64,000 nt of DNA from Apiotrichum sp. Y4204 (taxonomy: Eukaryota; Basidiomycota; Tremellomycetes; Trichosporonales; Trichosporonaceae): NCBI GenBank assembly GCA_025531455.1, contig JAMYHL010000030.1:186001-250000 (forward strand), written 5' to 3'. Below are positions 46,211 through 57,715 of the stretch, piece by piece; the stretch's first letter is position 1, and each line of letters begins with the position of its first letter. The position numbers and the translations under genes were made by a program. A model generated the notes under the pieces. It was not told the origin of the DNA. It ran no database searches and saw nothing but the letters and a program-made list of their open reading frames with translations.

Positions 46211-47280
46211 GGGCCGCGAACGGCTTGGGTGACGCCGGTGACTTGAGCACCTAGCAGACTTGCTGGTGCAGTGTTTGTTGGTCTGTGAACGGGGCGTGCG
46301 GAGGGCGATGGTCACGGTCGTCGACGCCGCGGGTTTTGGGTATGGCGAACGCGCGCTCGAGGCGAGGGGGGCAAAAGTTGAGCGGGGAATGGTGTCGAAG
46401 CCGCAACGGGCGGGATACCGTTGGCCAGGAAAGGAAGAGGACGTTGGTGATGGCGATGGGCAATGAGGCCTTGCGATCTGAGTCAAGCAGGCGATGGCGA
46501 CGGCGGCGGGTGAGTTCAAGATGGCAAGAAGGAGATGGGAAGAGCAATGAGACGACAAGAATGTCTTTGTTTGTGAGAAGAAAGAATGATCAAAAGACGC
46601 TGGAGCGACGACGAGTTGAGGGAGGATCCAGAATGAGGCGAGATGGGAATTCTGGGTGAACAGGGAGGCGAAAGTGAGGCGGAGGGGAGAGCAAGGAAGG
46701 AGGGTCTCTACCGATCTATCACTGTATGTGGTGTATGTGTATGTGACTGTGTGTTGTGTGGATGGATGCAGAGTGCTGTGTGTGTCGTTCGTTGAGAGGG
46801 TGAGGGAGAGAAAGTCGGTCGACTGTCCTGGTCTCTCTCTGCGTCGCTCCGTTTCTTTCTCTCGTTTCTTTGTCGCCTTTCTGACGGTCTCTCTGTGCCT
46901 CTCTCGGTCTCCTTGTTTCTTTGTCTGCAGAACTACAGAGCTACGGCGCGGCACGGGCGGCACCAGGACGGCACGGCACGGGGCGCGGCACGCTCGTTGT
47001 CCCCACCATACTGTGCTGTCGTCGTTCCCTCTCGGTGTGCGATCAGCCTCGGCCACCTTGTGCACCTCGGCAGTTGTGCCCTCTACTATAATCTTAGTAC
47101 CAGCGACCTATTCTGGTTGTCCCCCCAAGCTTGCAGGGGCTGGCCTCCTGTGGGCCAGATCGAGACCAACAGAGGACCCCCCGTCTCGGCTCTCGGCCCT
47201 CAGGCGTCATCGCCCTCTTCACGCGCCATCCCATAAAGCAGCCCGTCGTCGTCTTTGTGCCTCGGACCTCGGGCCTCGTA
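46211..47280. promoter_or_regulatory. Long pyrimidine-rich leader/promoter region (minus-strand gene)
   Basis: On the minus strand 46211-46900 is largely leader-like with many short frames. A plus-strand TCTCTC/TTTCTTTCTC stretch (46820-46930) and GTGTGTATGTG repeats (46731-46790) are present. No independent gene supported. Confidence 0.35.
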
Positions 47281-47285
47281 GCACA

Positions 47286-47345
47286 GTGCAGTAAAGAAAA
47301 AGTAAAATAATGCAATAAAAATAAAAAATAAATATAATATAATAC
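47286..47345. other. Isolated A/T-rich block
   Basis: About 60 bp made almost only of A and T (AAATAATGCAATAAAAATAA and similar) in otherwise GC-rich DNA. No gene end nearby explains it as a terminator. Confidence 0.6.
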
Positions 47346-50300
47346 ACGGGGGCAGGCTCTCTCACTTTTATTAGGTACAGACTAGGTACTGGGCTGGCAC
47401 AGATGCGATCATGACCGGGTCTGGCCCGTTAAGACGTGGGTCCTGGGCCGAGGCCAGGCCTGTTGTCCTCTGGGCCTCTGGGCTGTTGTGCGTGTGGGTG
47501 TGGGTCCGTGCGGCCACCGAATCTGGCTTTGCCCTTGTGCGGCGGCATGCGGCGGGGCTATGGGGGGCCGTCCTGGGCCCTGGGGGCCAGCTCCAGACCT
47601 CCAGAGTAGTCAGCCAAGGATGATCAGGGTGATCTCAGGACAATTGCGTTATACGGTATACTTGTTTTTCTCCTAGCGCGTGTGCCCCCCCCAAAGTGCC
47701 TCTCCTCCAGTGCCTTTGAGTTTTGTACACCCGTCGTTGCCCTGTCCCTGAAAATCTGGACCCGGACGCTTGCAAGGCATACCAAGCAGGCAAACTGGCG
47801 GTCTGCCGAACTGCCGCAGACCGAGCCACCGTACCGGAGCTGGCCAAGCCCAGCCTACGACGTGTGCCGACGCCTGCCGAAGCAGCTGATGAGCATGAGG
47901 AGATGAGGAGGCGCAGGGCGCGCAGGAGAGATTCTGACTCGTCTCCGCAAAATGTGCGGCTGGGACATGCATGCCGCAAAACTCTCTCCGCGCCACCTTC
48001 TCTACAGAATTGCAGACCAGCACATCCGCCCCTCGCAGGCTCTCGTCCCCGACAGTGGAGCCGAGTTAGAAGCTACCGGAGCGGCACTGGGGGCTACGGC
48101 CGACAGCTCGGCATGATTCGAGGATTCATGTAATGAGCACGCCGACCCTGGTCTAGTCTGGCCCACCCGTGTGACCTGGGACCCGTGGCCCGTGGCCTGT
48201 GGGCAGCAGGGCGCGAGGCGCTCGGATCCTGATCGATTGCATCGTTGTATCCTGCATCCTGGCGATATCCTGGCCTATCCTGGTCTATCCTGGCGCCCGG
48301 CCTACTGGGTGACACAATCGGTTACCACAGGGCCACAGTCGGTATGAGGCATATGACATATGGTCATCCCGGACATGAGGGATAATGTCGAGGCCTGAAG
48401 GATCATGAGGGATATGCTGCTATGCAGGGAGATGCGGGATATGAGGGTGTATGATTGTATGATGCATACGAAGCCGCCCGTGGCCTGGCCAGACCCACTA
48501 CTACTCCACAACTACTGCTGTTGGAGCTCGCCCACGGCCCACTTGTTGGCCAAGAGCTCGGACCCGCGACCCACTGCTCCACGCCGCCAGCGCTGAGTGG
48601 CGTCCGCGGGGGCCGATCGGCAATGTGCGCAGCGTGCATCTGTACATCTGTTTGCATCCCACGGTGGCACGGTTGGCCGCAGTCCCGTAACGCGCATCAC
48701 ACATGACAACACACCAAAAGTGGACGGCATGCCGAAATCGTCCAAAAGCTTCGATCCTCACTTTCGATCCTTCTGGAATTTTGAAGCCCTCGTGATCACG
48801 GGCCATGCAACTGACTATGGCTTGTCGGCCTTGTCGGTCGTGGTCTGTGTTGATGAAAGCGACAAAGCTGCACACCGAGATCCAAGCGACGAATGTAACG
48901 CGCGTAGCATGGAAACTAATTAACCTAGTGCAGTCTCGCAGACACAGCCCCACTACAGAGCAGTCTGAAGCTGGGAGCGACGACGGCCCAACACCTAGAC
49001 TCCGCCCCAGGCTGCAGCCCAGCTGGCCCAAGGTTATGCCTAAACTCAGGCAGGTAGGATAAACTCGCTGCCCAGGCATCCACAGGCATCCATCCATCCC
49101 GAACCCGAGTCGCGACTCGGCGGCTCGGCACAACGAGGCTGGTATGCACTCTTTAGCGCAGGGCCTGCTGACATATACACCATAGCCCATCGCCCATTCG
49201 CTTTAGGTTGCCGTGTTTGGTATGCGACGCGCCTGGCTCTCGCCAAAGTGGCAAGACGGGGCAAGCGGCCAGGTGCATTCGGCCCGCACTACGTACAGAG
49301 TGCAGCCTAACTATACTGTCCTGGATGTTGATCCTGTCTTTCCTCTGCTAGTTCACCCCGCCTATACCCCTATAGCGAGACTAGCGACTGGGTCCTGGTA
49401 TAGAAAAACAAGCTACATGCCCTTCTGTCGTTCGTTTGTCCCTTCGTGCCACACGTCCCTGGCCATTCCCTGGACCGATCGGAATCGGCCTCCTCCGACT
49501 ACGCATCACCACATCGGGCCCATCTCCCGACGGAGCTGGGGTGATGGAGGTAAGCAGATGCAGGCGAGGTGGGAGACACTGCGCGCTGCATGGGCAGTAC
49601 GTGCTGCCATCAGGTGGCCAGAGTGCACAGAACATGCACTTCCGCGCCGGCACGAGCCGCCTCGCTGTTCCGGCCCGCTGCGGCCCGCAGCAACCGCCAC
49701 AGCTGTTCCTCCCTCTCGGTCACTGGATCTCATTTGTCGTGGAGTCTCACTGTCTTCAAGCACGGTGGGAGTACGAATTGGAACAGAGCCACAAAGCTTA
49801 GATGTACCTGCCCATGTTGTCCAGAGGTACGAAAACAAACGCCCTCGGCACCCACTGTCGCTTTCTCCATACTCCGCTCGCTGCCTCACGATCACCCCAA
49901 AAGAATAGACTCCTGGGTCGAGATTGGATTCCAGCCACAGTGAGAATCAGGGAGACATGGCGAGAGGGGCAGAAAGGAGCAACCTCAGTCTCAGGGCGGG
50001 AGGCGGGCCTGGGGCCTGGGGTGTCATGGTTCCAGTTCCTTGATCTGCAGGCCAGCGTCGCCTGGCTTGCCAGCGGCACCCCTGCTTCCTACGCCGGGGG
50101 CCCTGTTACACCATCACACATTCGGCTCCACTGGGGTTGCCTATATCAGCGCACGTACACCCCTGCTCCATGCGTGCACCTCGTATCAGGTTGTCACCCC
50201 AGCCGCGTCTTCGAAGTGCGGAGGAGGATAAGATACACCTCCTCTTATCGGATGCAATTGGATAGACTGAAGGCGGAAAGAACACTCGAAACGTGATAGA

Positions 50301-53300
50301 ATATATGAACCCCGCGCCCCGGCAACACCGAGTACCGAGTGATCAAGTGATCGGGGTGCCCGGAATCGAGGGCCAGGTTCGAATGTCCATCCACTGATTG
50401 TATGCCGATCAAGATCATAGGATCGGAGGATCGGAGGGGTAGTAATCGCTCATATCACAAAACTTCTACTGGAAACATTGGGTCGTTGGGGCCCTCGATT
50501 TCGATCCGCAGGCCGCGACCGATCTCTGTGGCACGCACAACTCATCGCAACAAAATCAAGATCGAGATCGAGAAGAGGGGTCAACCATAGAACGCAGACG
50601 ACGATACATGAATAATGGACGACCACCATATACGGTCACTCACGATTGCTACAGTACATCCAGACCTGGATACCTGGACCGCGTTACCCTCACTGCATCT
50701 TGATCCTCGCATCCCCCCAGGCCCGCCTCGGCGAGGTCCGGTGTCGGAGTTCTGAGGAGCCGAGTCTATATTCGGCCTCCGATGGGCTCTGCATAACTGT
50801 GGCCTGTTCGCCGCTATCGCCGCACCTCCGTGACCCGTTACACCCCGGGACACACGGATAACCCCCTCACTCAGGATCCGGTCACGCACTGCGCTTCTCG
50901 GTGAAAAAAAGTGCAACTACGGCGAGGCACTAACCCAGTCCTTACTACGCGTTGATGCGCCGAGGCCGGTCGATGTGTGGAAGCTCACTGCCCCTGTTAC
51001 AGAGCTTGATCTGCGAACCGAGAAGAGGGGCGAGAGCGAATCGTTGTGCGCTAAGAGCACATGGTGCATGGTGAGCGAGAAGCACACCAGCATGCTAACA
51101 GACTGCGCTATACTACAACTAGCAAATGCTGGGCTAGTGATCGGACCTTGAAGTAAAACTAGAAGCACAGATGGCGAGGAGTGGACCTAAAACCACAAGG
51201 GGGCCAAAAGGGAATGCTGCAAACTGTGCAACAACTGTAGCATGCACCGCAGCGCGCAGCATGTCCCAGCCATCCAGATCGCCCTTGCTGAAGGTGTGCG
51301 GCGCCGTGAGATGGCTGCGGCGTTGCGAACTGGGGAGTTGCGGAGCTGCACTGGCATTGCAGCTGCGGCGCTGCGATTGTTGCACGGCCCGTTGCGCGTT
51401 CGTGCCACAGCTGCGGATGCACAGAACGTGCGAACCTGGCCGTCGTTCGATGCTTCTTTCTGAACGCCGTCCCGTAGTAGTCATGATCGCCTGATGTGTG
51501 CTTCTGCTTCTGTTAGGACTTCTCCTAGATCGGTGGATCTGCAAAGGGGTAGTCGCGCTGCTCCGGATATACACGACGCCACACTGTACCTTTACTTCCT
51601 TCGTTTGGATCGCTTGCACTTCGCTGTGCATCCTGATTGATATAATCCTGCATCTCTACTTCGAGTCAAACCTCGAGCATCAACAAACCTCCCATGCCGA
51701 CATACCTAGACAAGACGCGGCCTTTCGCATGCGCGACTCCTCCGTCATTTTCAGCTACACGGACAGACCTGTATCCAGGCGTTAACCTTCTCGAGCCCTG
51801 TCGGGCCTCGCAGAGGCACTCCCGCCGGGTGTGGTAAAAAGGTCGGGATGCCGGCAGGACGACTGGAACGGCACCACGCCTGCATGTGTGGTGTGGGCTG
51901 CGCGCTGGCTGGGACCTGGTTCCTCCAGGACCAAAACAAACAAACAGGACCAAAATGACCAGGCGACGAGAGTGTCACGAGATTCTAGCGAGAAAGTTAC
52001 GACCGGGCATAAGCTTGCAACCGCTTGGCTTCGTCGTCGTCGGCCATGCGCATCGGGTGGCGTATCGGGCATCGGTGCATGTCGTCAGCATGCCAGCACG
52101 CGCGGGCATTCATGTATGCGGTCATTGCAGACCGCCAACTGGGGCGAACCATGTACAGTAGCTCGACATATGTGCCGAGGAACAACTGCGCCGAGGAACG
52201 ACCACCAGACCAGGCGCATTCGGTTTTGTCCCCACATCTCAATCTCCCGATTGCCTTTCTGGCAACTCGCGGCCTGGATCTTTCACGGTCGTTGACGTTT
52301 TTCTGGGCGGTACAAGGCGCGTTTACTGAGCCTCATTGTATGACTCGCATGTCCCGAGGTGCCTGACCTCCATACTCCCCCATTCGTTGGGGAAATCCAG
52401 TATCATGGGACATCGATTCTCTTGAACGTTTGGGCCTTGTCTGGCCCGGAGCATATCGCCATACCGCGATCTCGAGGCATGAGCATATCTTGTGTGCCGA
52501 ACATGGCCGCGACATGACAGTTGCTTCCGATGTTCTTCCACTTCGAGACGTCTTCGGACGTTTCTCGCTCGGTGACTTTCCGATTTCCGCAATCTTTTCT
52601 GTTGTTCGTTTCCCACTGCAGCATCGGTGGCGACTCGCATGCGTGGCATGGGATGCAGACGCGTAGCGCGTTGCGCATACTCTGCCAAAAATCCCACAGT
52701 CTGTCTATTGTTTGCATCCCCCTCGTCGCCCACAATCCTGCTACACGCACATTCCCACACTGGCTAGTCTGGAACGGACCTTGGACCTCCCACGGAGCCC
52801 ACGAGCTACGAGTGCGAACTCTAGCCCCCCACTGTGCTCGCCCATCACATTCCTCAAGCCTCACCGCCGTCGAGTTCCTGCCAATCCAGCCAAAGTTCGA
52901 TGCTTGTGGTCCGGCTCGAACGGCTTGCATACCGTGGCGCGTGGCGCTCGGTCAACACGAATCACCAACCTGTAGCGTCTGGGAACTGCGCGACTGCTTC
53001 TGCCACGGGCCGCGGCGGCCCGGGGCTTGGGGGTTCCGGGCTGTGGCAAGTGCGCTTGGTGGCCAATGTGTTGGCGATGGGCAGGGGTGGGTCTTACAGT
53101 ACCGAGAACGTGTCGGACCCCGCATGCCGACTCTCACCCCCCTTGCGGCACGTCGCCAATTTCGACGGATCAAGGTCAAGCCTTTTCCGCGGGCAATGCC
53201 ACTGTCACTGTCTCCCAACCGCCTCGATGCCTCGATGAGATTTCCAGCGGCATCGAGCCTAGCGGGCCGTATGTGCTTGCTCCAGCAGGATCCGTTCCGC

Positions 53301-54113
53301 CGGCTTGGAAGATCTGTGCCTCAATCTCCGACCTTTGAGCTGTAAACTCAACACATGACATTTACTGAACAACTGACACTGCGCGGCCGGTTTCGCGTTC
53401 CGCGGCTGTTTTGGAGACCCGCCGGACACAGCACTTGCTGACTTCGCCGGGGCCTATGAGTTATTCCTGATGGCTTATAACCCCGATCACAAAAGTCACT
53501 AGGTGAAAGTAGAGTGAACGCATCGCAGTTGTTTGTGAGGCGCAATGTCTGACTCTACCCTGGTATTGCCACAGGCATCGCATATGTCGTGGCAGTGTGT
53601 GGTTGACCGTTTCTCTAATTTCTGTCCGCTGTCGATGCTACGTCAATCAATCTAAATGAGATCTTTAAACTGCAGGGTTAAGACAAGTCGTACTGTAGCG
53701 ATCAATCTCATTATGCCGCCGTTAAGTCGACAGCTGCCAGGCGTGGTACGGCCATGGCACGCCTCGCGGCCTCATGAAGGGACGAGGAGGCACATTTCTG
53801 AACGTCACAAAAAGCAGAAGAGCCCAGACTTTAGTCCTGCGACCTGCCATGCTGGATTTGCCTAGGGGGGGTATCTCATGTCGCCTTTCTCGCGGCTGCG
53901 CGTTGTACAGTATGTCTTGTCATGTGTTCATTTACTTCTATCTTTCAGAATGCGACGCTAAACATACAGTACAACATACAAAACAAGTGACAGGGCATGG
54001 CGCTCTAAGAGTTCTATTTTCAGCTGGGAGCAAGCAATGACAGTCAGCCAGTGGGGGGCTGATGCTCATCTCGCGACAACGCCGCGAGAAGAAACGGGGC
54101 AATGTATGAAGAT
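47346..54113. other. 6.8-kb gene-poor region
   Basis: I could support no gene, RNA or transposon. Many open frames exist on both strands (some over 200 codons), but none shows a conserved motif, plausible start leader or splice continuity. A short tandem repeat lies at 48248-48294. The region may be decayed sequence, or hold RNA-only or origin functions not visible by eye. Confidence 0.5.
48248..48294 (+). repeat. Imperfect 10-bp tandem repeat (TATCCTGGYC-like)
   Basis: TATCCTGCA, then TCCTGGCGA, TATCCTGGCC, TATCCTGGTC and TATCCTGGCG in succession, about five units with small changes. Confidence 0.75.
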
Positions 54114-55285
54114 CTACGGCCTCCGAAGCTGCGACTCCGGAAGACGGGTCCAGACCGCGACACCGTCAAGCAGTCCGACAAGTTCCGAAATCGCATAGAC
54201 CTTTTCGATGGGGATAAGAACTCTGCCTGTCTTCTTATCCTTCTCGACCGGCCACGGGTTTAAAAGTGTGACACTGCACGTGGTCAGCTGGCTGACGAAC
54301 ACACACATTGAACAAAAGGAAACTCACGTTTTCTGGAGGGCATTGTACTTGATCACACCGTAGCTGTGTTCCGCCACAAGAAATCTTTTTTTGATGGGCT
54401 CATTGAACCCAGATTTACCCTTCTTTGTGCCAACTAGGACTAGTCGTTTCTTACTCAAGGCCGGACTCAGTGCGACGTGTAGTTCCTCCTCTGTGACTTT
54501 GCGGCTGATTTTCTTAAGCGTGACTGTTTTTCCAAGAAGAAGTTCGAGGCCCTAAAGACTATGAGCGCCATATCTACGCAGGTGGCAGCAAACTCACACG
54601 TTCTATCGGATAGCCCGAATTACAATTGACCTGGCGAGCCCTGCTCACCGCCGCAACGAGAGCACGAGGCCACCTGCGCTATTAGCCCGAGTTTCGCAGC
54701 CCCTGGATCTTACTCTCCCCTCCCCTCTTCAATCTTCGCTTCCCAAATTTTGGCGGGTACTCACCATGCGCCGTCAGCTGGTATATCAATCAAGTTTTTC
54801 CTGTCTTTGATGTCCTTGTACCTGATTGTGATTCTGGTAGGGATACTCATATCGTTCCTCGGATCGGGAGGAACGGTGACGGTCACTGCTGCCCTCGTTT
54901 CGTCGTATTCCATCATCCGCTCGAGCGTGGTATGTTGTAGCTTTGCAGTTGTCTTGATTGCAGCAACCAGCCAGCAGTTTCCAACTGCTCCCTGCTCGAC
55001 CTGGTAAGCCTGTGGGCGGGTAGAGGAGCCATAAAGATTCGGGATGTTTTGTCGGGGGTTGAGGTCAGAGACCGTAGCACCCGGGCCCTCTTCCTGTTCT
55101 TTCCCGGATGCAAGCACGAGGCCTGAAACTTCTACATCGTCGTCGTGCTCCGGAAAAACACCCAATGGCGCCGCAAAGCAAAATAGGGCCACTACCGTTG
55201 TGGTCAACACATCTCCGCAACAGGCAGACCTCAATGACTACTCACCCTGGGCCACGATAAGGAAAACCCACAAGGAGAATTTCAT
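54114..55285 (-). CDS. Secreted calpain-like cysteine protease (peptidase C2 fold)
   Basis: Five exons (55285-55246, 55191-54765, 54673-54598, 54551-54328, 54273-54114) sum to 927 nt in frame, 308 residues. All introns are GT-AG with lengths 54, 91, 46 and 54 nt. The first splice builds a signal peptide, MKFSLWVFLIVAQ-VALFCFAAPLG. The catalytic Cys motif is YQVEQGAVGNCWLVAAI, matching the calpain Q-G-x-x-G-[DN]-C-W. The His motif is LVAEHSYGVIKYN and the Asn motif TVTLLNPWPVE, matching calpain H-[AS]-Y and R-N-P-W. The triad Cys-His-Asn is therefore complete. The domain is compact and lacks the C2-like and EF-hand regions of classical calpains. Calpains are normally cytosolic, so a secreted form is unusual. 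Divergent from an F-box gene. Confidence 0.78.
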
Positions 55286-55889
55286 GTTGGCAGTTTAGTG
55301 GTCGTATTCGACTGAAGGGGAGAAGAGCTTAGGGGGAGCAGTTAGCAATCAGTCAGCATACAGCTGGGCCTTGTGACTGCAAGCGGGAGTGATATTTCGT
55401 CAAGTAGATGTGTCGCAGCCGTACAATGCTTGAGATAAAGCGTCTCCATTGCATCTGCAGTTGTCTTTTATATCTTCTAACCGAAAGTGTCGCAGTCCGG
55501 TCTCATTGGAATCTGAGCAGTCATCTTGTGAACAGAACAGGTTCGGGAAGACGAGTTCAGGTTGATGGCGTGAAAAAGGTGAAGTTGTGAAACAGGTACC
55601 GTTTTGCATCGGTTTCCCCCATCACGCTTTGCACTGTTCTGCACTGTTCTGCACTATTTGCACTGTTTCGTATTCTTTGTGCTGCACCTGCTGCACCCCG
55701 GCTGCACCGCATCACTAAACGGTGAAAGTGCCTGGCCCGCTTCAGCTGTCGTGCAAACTCATCGCATTGAAAGGGGATATATGTACATATGCTTCAGACA
55801 CTTCACTTTTACTGTTCAACAACGCATCTCATCGACAATTTCGACCACCTACATCTCTTTCTTTCGCCAGCCTCCCATACATTGTCGAC
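55286..55889. promoter_or_regulatory. Shared divergent promoter of the secreted calpain and F-box genes
   Basis: 600 bp between two divergent starts. Contains tandem decamers GCACTGTTCT (55631-55650, with a degenerate third copy) and a TATA-like GATATATGTAC at about 55776 on the F-box side. Confidence 0.55.
55631..55668 (+). repeat. 10-bp tandem repeat in divergent promoter
   Basis: GCACTGTTCT twice, then GCACTATTT and GCACTGTTTC. Possible repeated regulator-binding site; binding is inferred. Confidence 0.7.
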
Positions 55890-56971
55890 ATGACACCGCT
55901 TCCCCCTGAACTTGTCGCGATGGTCGTTTCGCAGTTTGATTCGTTCGACGACCGTCAAGACCTCGTCAACTTGATGCTCGTCTCCAAAAACTGGTGGGAG
56001 ATTGCGGCCAACAGAATGTATCGCCACCTCGAGCTGCGAGCGTGTCAACTTGAGTGTCTCCTCGTTGGAGGAAGCGACCAACGGAGAAGGCGGACGCGGC
56101 GTATCCCCGAATTTACTGGCGGGTTGAGTCACCGCACACGCCGGGCCCTATCATTTGTGAAGCGCCTTTCCATCGTCGGCCCCTTATCCCGCAACTGCTT
56201 CGCCGCGTTGTATGCAGCGGCAAGAGGGCGGGATGAGCCTCTCTTTCCCAGAGTATCACATCTCCGGCTTCAACATCGGGTTTACAGGGAGGATCGCTAT
56301 GCGGAGGGAATCACACCCAATCTTGACTGGCCACCCAATGATGTGACGCTTTTCGACTCTCCCCACGTCTGTATATATGGGGACGGCGTCTTTCGCCAGT
56401 TCCCCTGGCTTCCGATGCGCAAGCTACCGACCGTGGCCTGTCACGAGGTCTGGGCCATAGTACTGGAACATCCCCCCCTCCTGACCCCATGGGCGTCGTT
56501 CAGCATATACGATGGGTATACAAGAGCAAATGGAGCTTGGTGGTTACCCCAACTTGATACTCGGCTTCAAGAATCTTATCCTGGCCAACTACCAGTCAAC
56601 CTCTACATTCGGGACCCGAAAGGAGCTGTTTCGGCTGAATTGACTCGTAAGCTGATGGTTCTCCACGAGGACGTGCGAAGCTAAACTCGAAGGCGAACTC
56701 GAAAACTACGAAGAACCCGTACTCTCTGAAGCCCTTATAGGCGTTTACATAGACGACCCCCGAAAAGGATGGACGCCTGCGAAGGCGTCAATGTTAAGAC
56801 TTGATTTCTTCGACGACGGCCAGTCCCCGCCACCGTGTGTTGTTTGCGGTACGTCACGTTCCTTTGTAACTTGACGTTGAACTTTTAGGAAAGACTTGGA
56901 CAAATGAGGTCGTATACGACAACCCCGCCTACACATTGGGGCGCAAATATCCACCTCGAAGGCTCGAGTGA
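55890..56971 (+). CDS. F-box protein, three exons
   Basis: ATG at 55890 (MTPLPPELVAMVVSQFDSFD). The first 50 residues fit the F-box (LPPELVAMVV...LVNLMLVSKNWWEIAANRMY, ending YRHLEL), which in other proteins binds Skp1. The first frame ends at 56684, but a 34-nt intron (56647-56680, GTAAGCTGAT...CGAAG) joins in frame to PKLEGELENYEEPVLSEALI and VYIDDPRKGWTPAKASMLRL. A second, 40-nt intron (56849-56888) then leads to KTWTNEVVYDNPAYTLGRKY and stop TGA at 56969-56971. Exons sum to 1,008 nt, 335 residues. The remaining sequence has no recognised repeats, so the target is unknown. Confidence 0.72.
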
Positions 56972-57715
56972 GGATCTGTACTCCTTGTAGTCGTGGTGTT
57001 CCTTGTCGTAGTGCAGGGTGTCGAAAAGTCCATCTCCTATAGGCTTGCAGGCATGATCGCGTGTGATACAGGTTCCAGAAGAGCACTCCTGCTAAGTGAC
57101 TTGCATGACTTGGAGGAGAAATGCCAACTGCCCTGCGGTTGTTTGCTAGGTTGGTTGCATCTGTTGATTATGACTATTTGGGGGCATGGTTGCATGGTCT
57201 GCGGTAGTCTATTAGCTTCGGGGATCGTGGCCCGGCGCGGCGTGGCACGACGCCGAGACCGTTGTCCGATGGCCCCGTTGTCCAGGTCCGGTGTATCATG
57301 CAGCTACATTAGACATGTCGCGTGGCGTCGCATGGCAAACTGGAACGTTGGAACTGGACTGGCGACGACTGGCATTTGATGCATTGATTTCTAGGTTGCT
57401 CGACTGAATGCACCGTGGCCTTGGCTCTGGTGGCCTGGTGGCTGCGCTAACTGCGTTGTTGCTGCGACCTTTTTTTTGCTCCGTTTTCCTCTTGTGACCG
57501 TTCGAGCGACCATTCTACCAGTCTCGTATCTTGTAACCCGCATCTCATTATCTTGGATCTGCTCACGCGTCGTCACCACCATCGGCCTTGTCATCGTCCA
57601 CGCACGCTCACCACACCCCCGCCATCCGGATCCGCCCAGCGGTGACCCCACCTCCACTCTTTCCTTCCTCCACTCCTCCACTTCTCCTTCTCCTTCTTCC
57701 CCACTCCCCGCCGCG
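56972..57715. other. Intergenic, leader of the mannosyltransferase gene
   Basis: No gene supported. CT-rich from about 57655 to 57705 just before ATG 57716. Confidence 0.4.

Noticed and set aside
45827..47065. Full 412-codon minus-strand frame as one exon
   Set aside because: Only the part from Met 46210 looks coding; upstream it is a pyrimidine-rich leader.
48236..48310. CRISPR-like repeat
   Set aside because: Contiguous short tandem units without spacers, in a eukaryotic genome.
49213..49908. 231-codon plus-strand open frame
   Set aside because: No motif, no leader, composition unlike neighbouring genes, overlapped by similar-length frames on the other strand.
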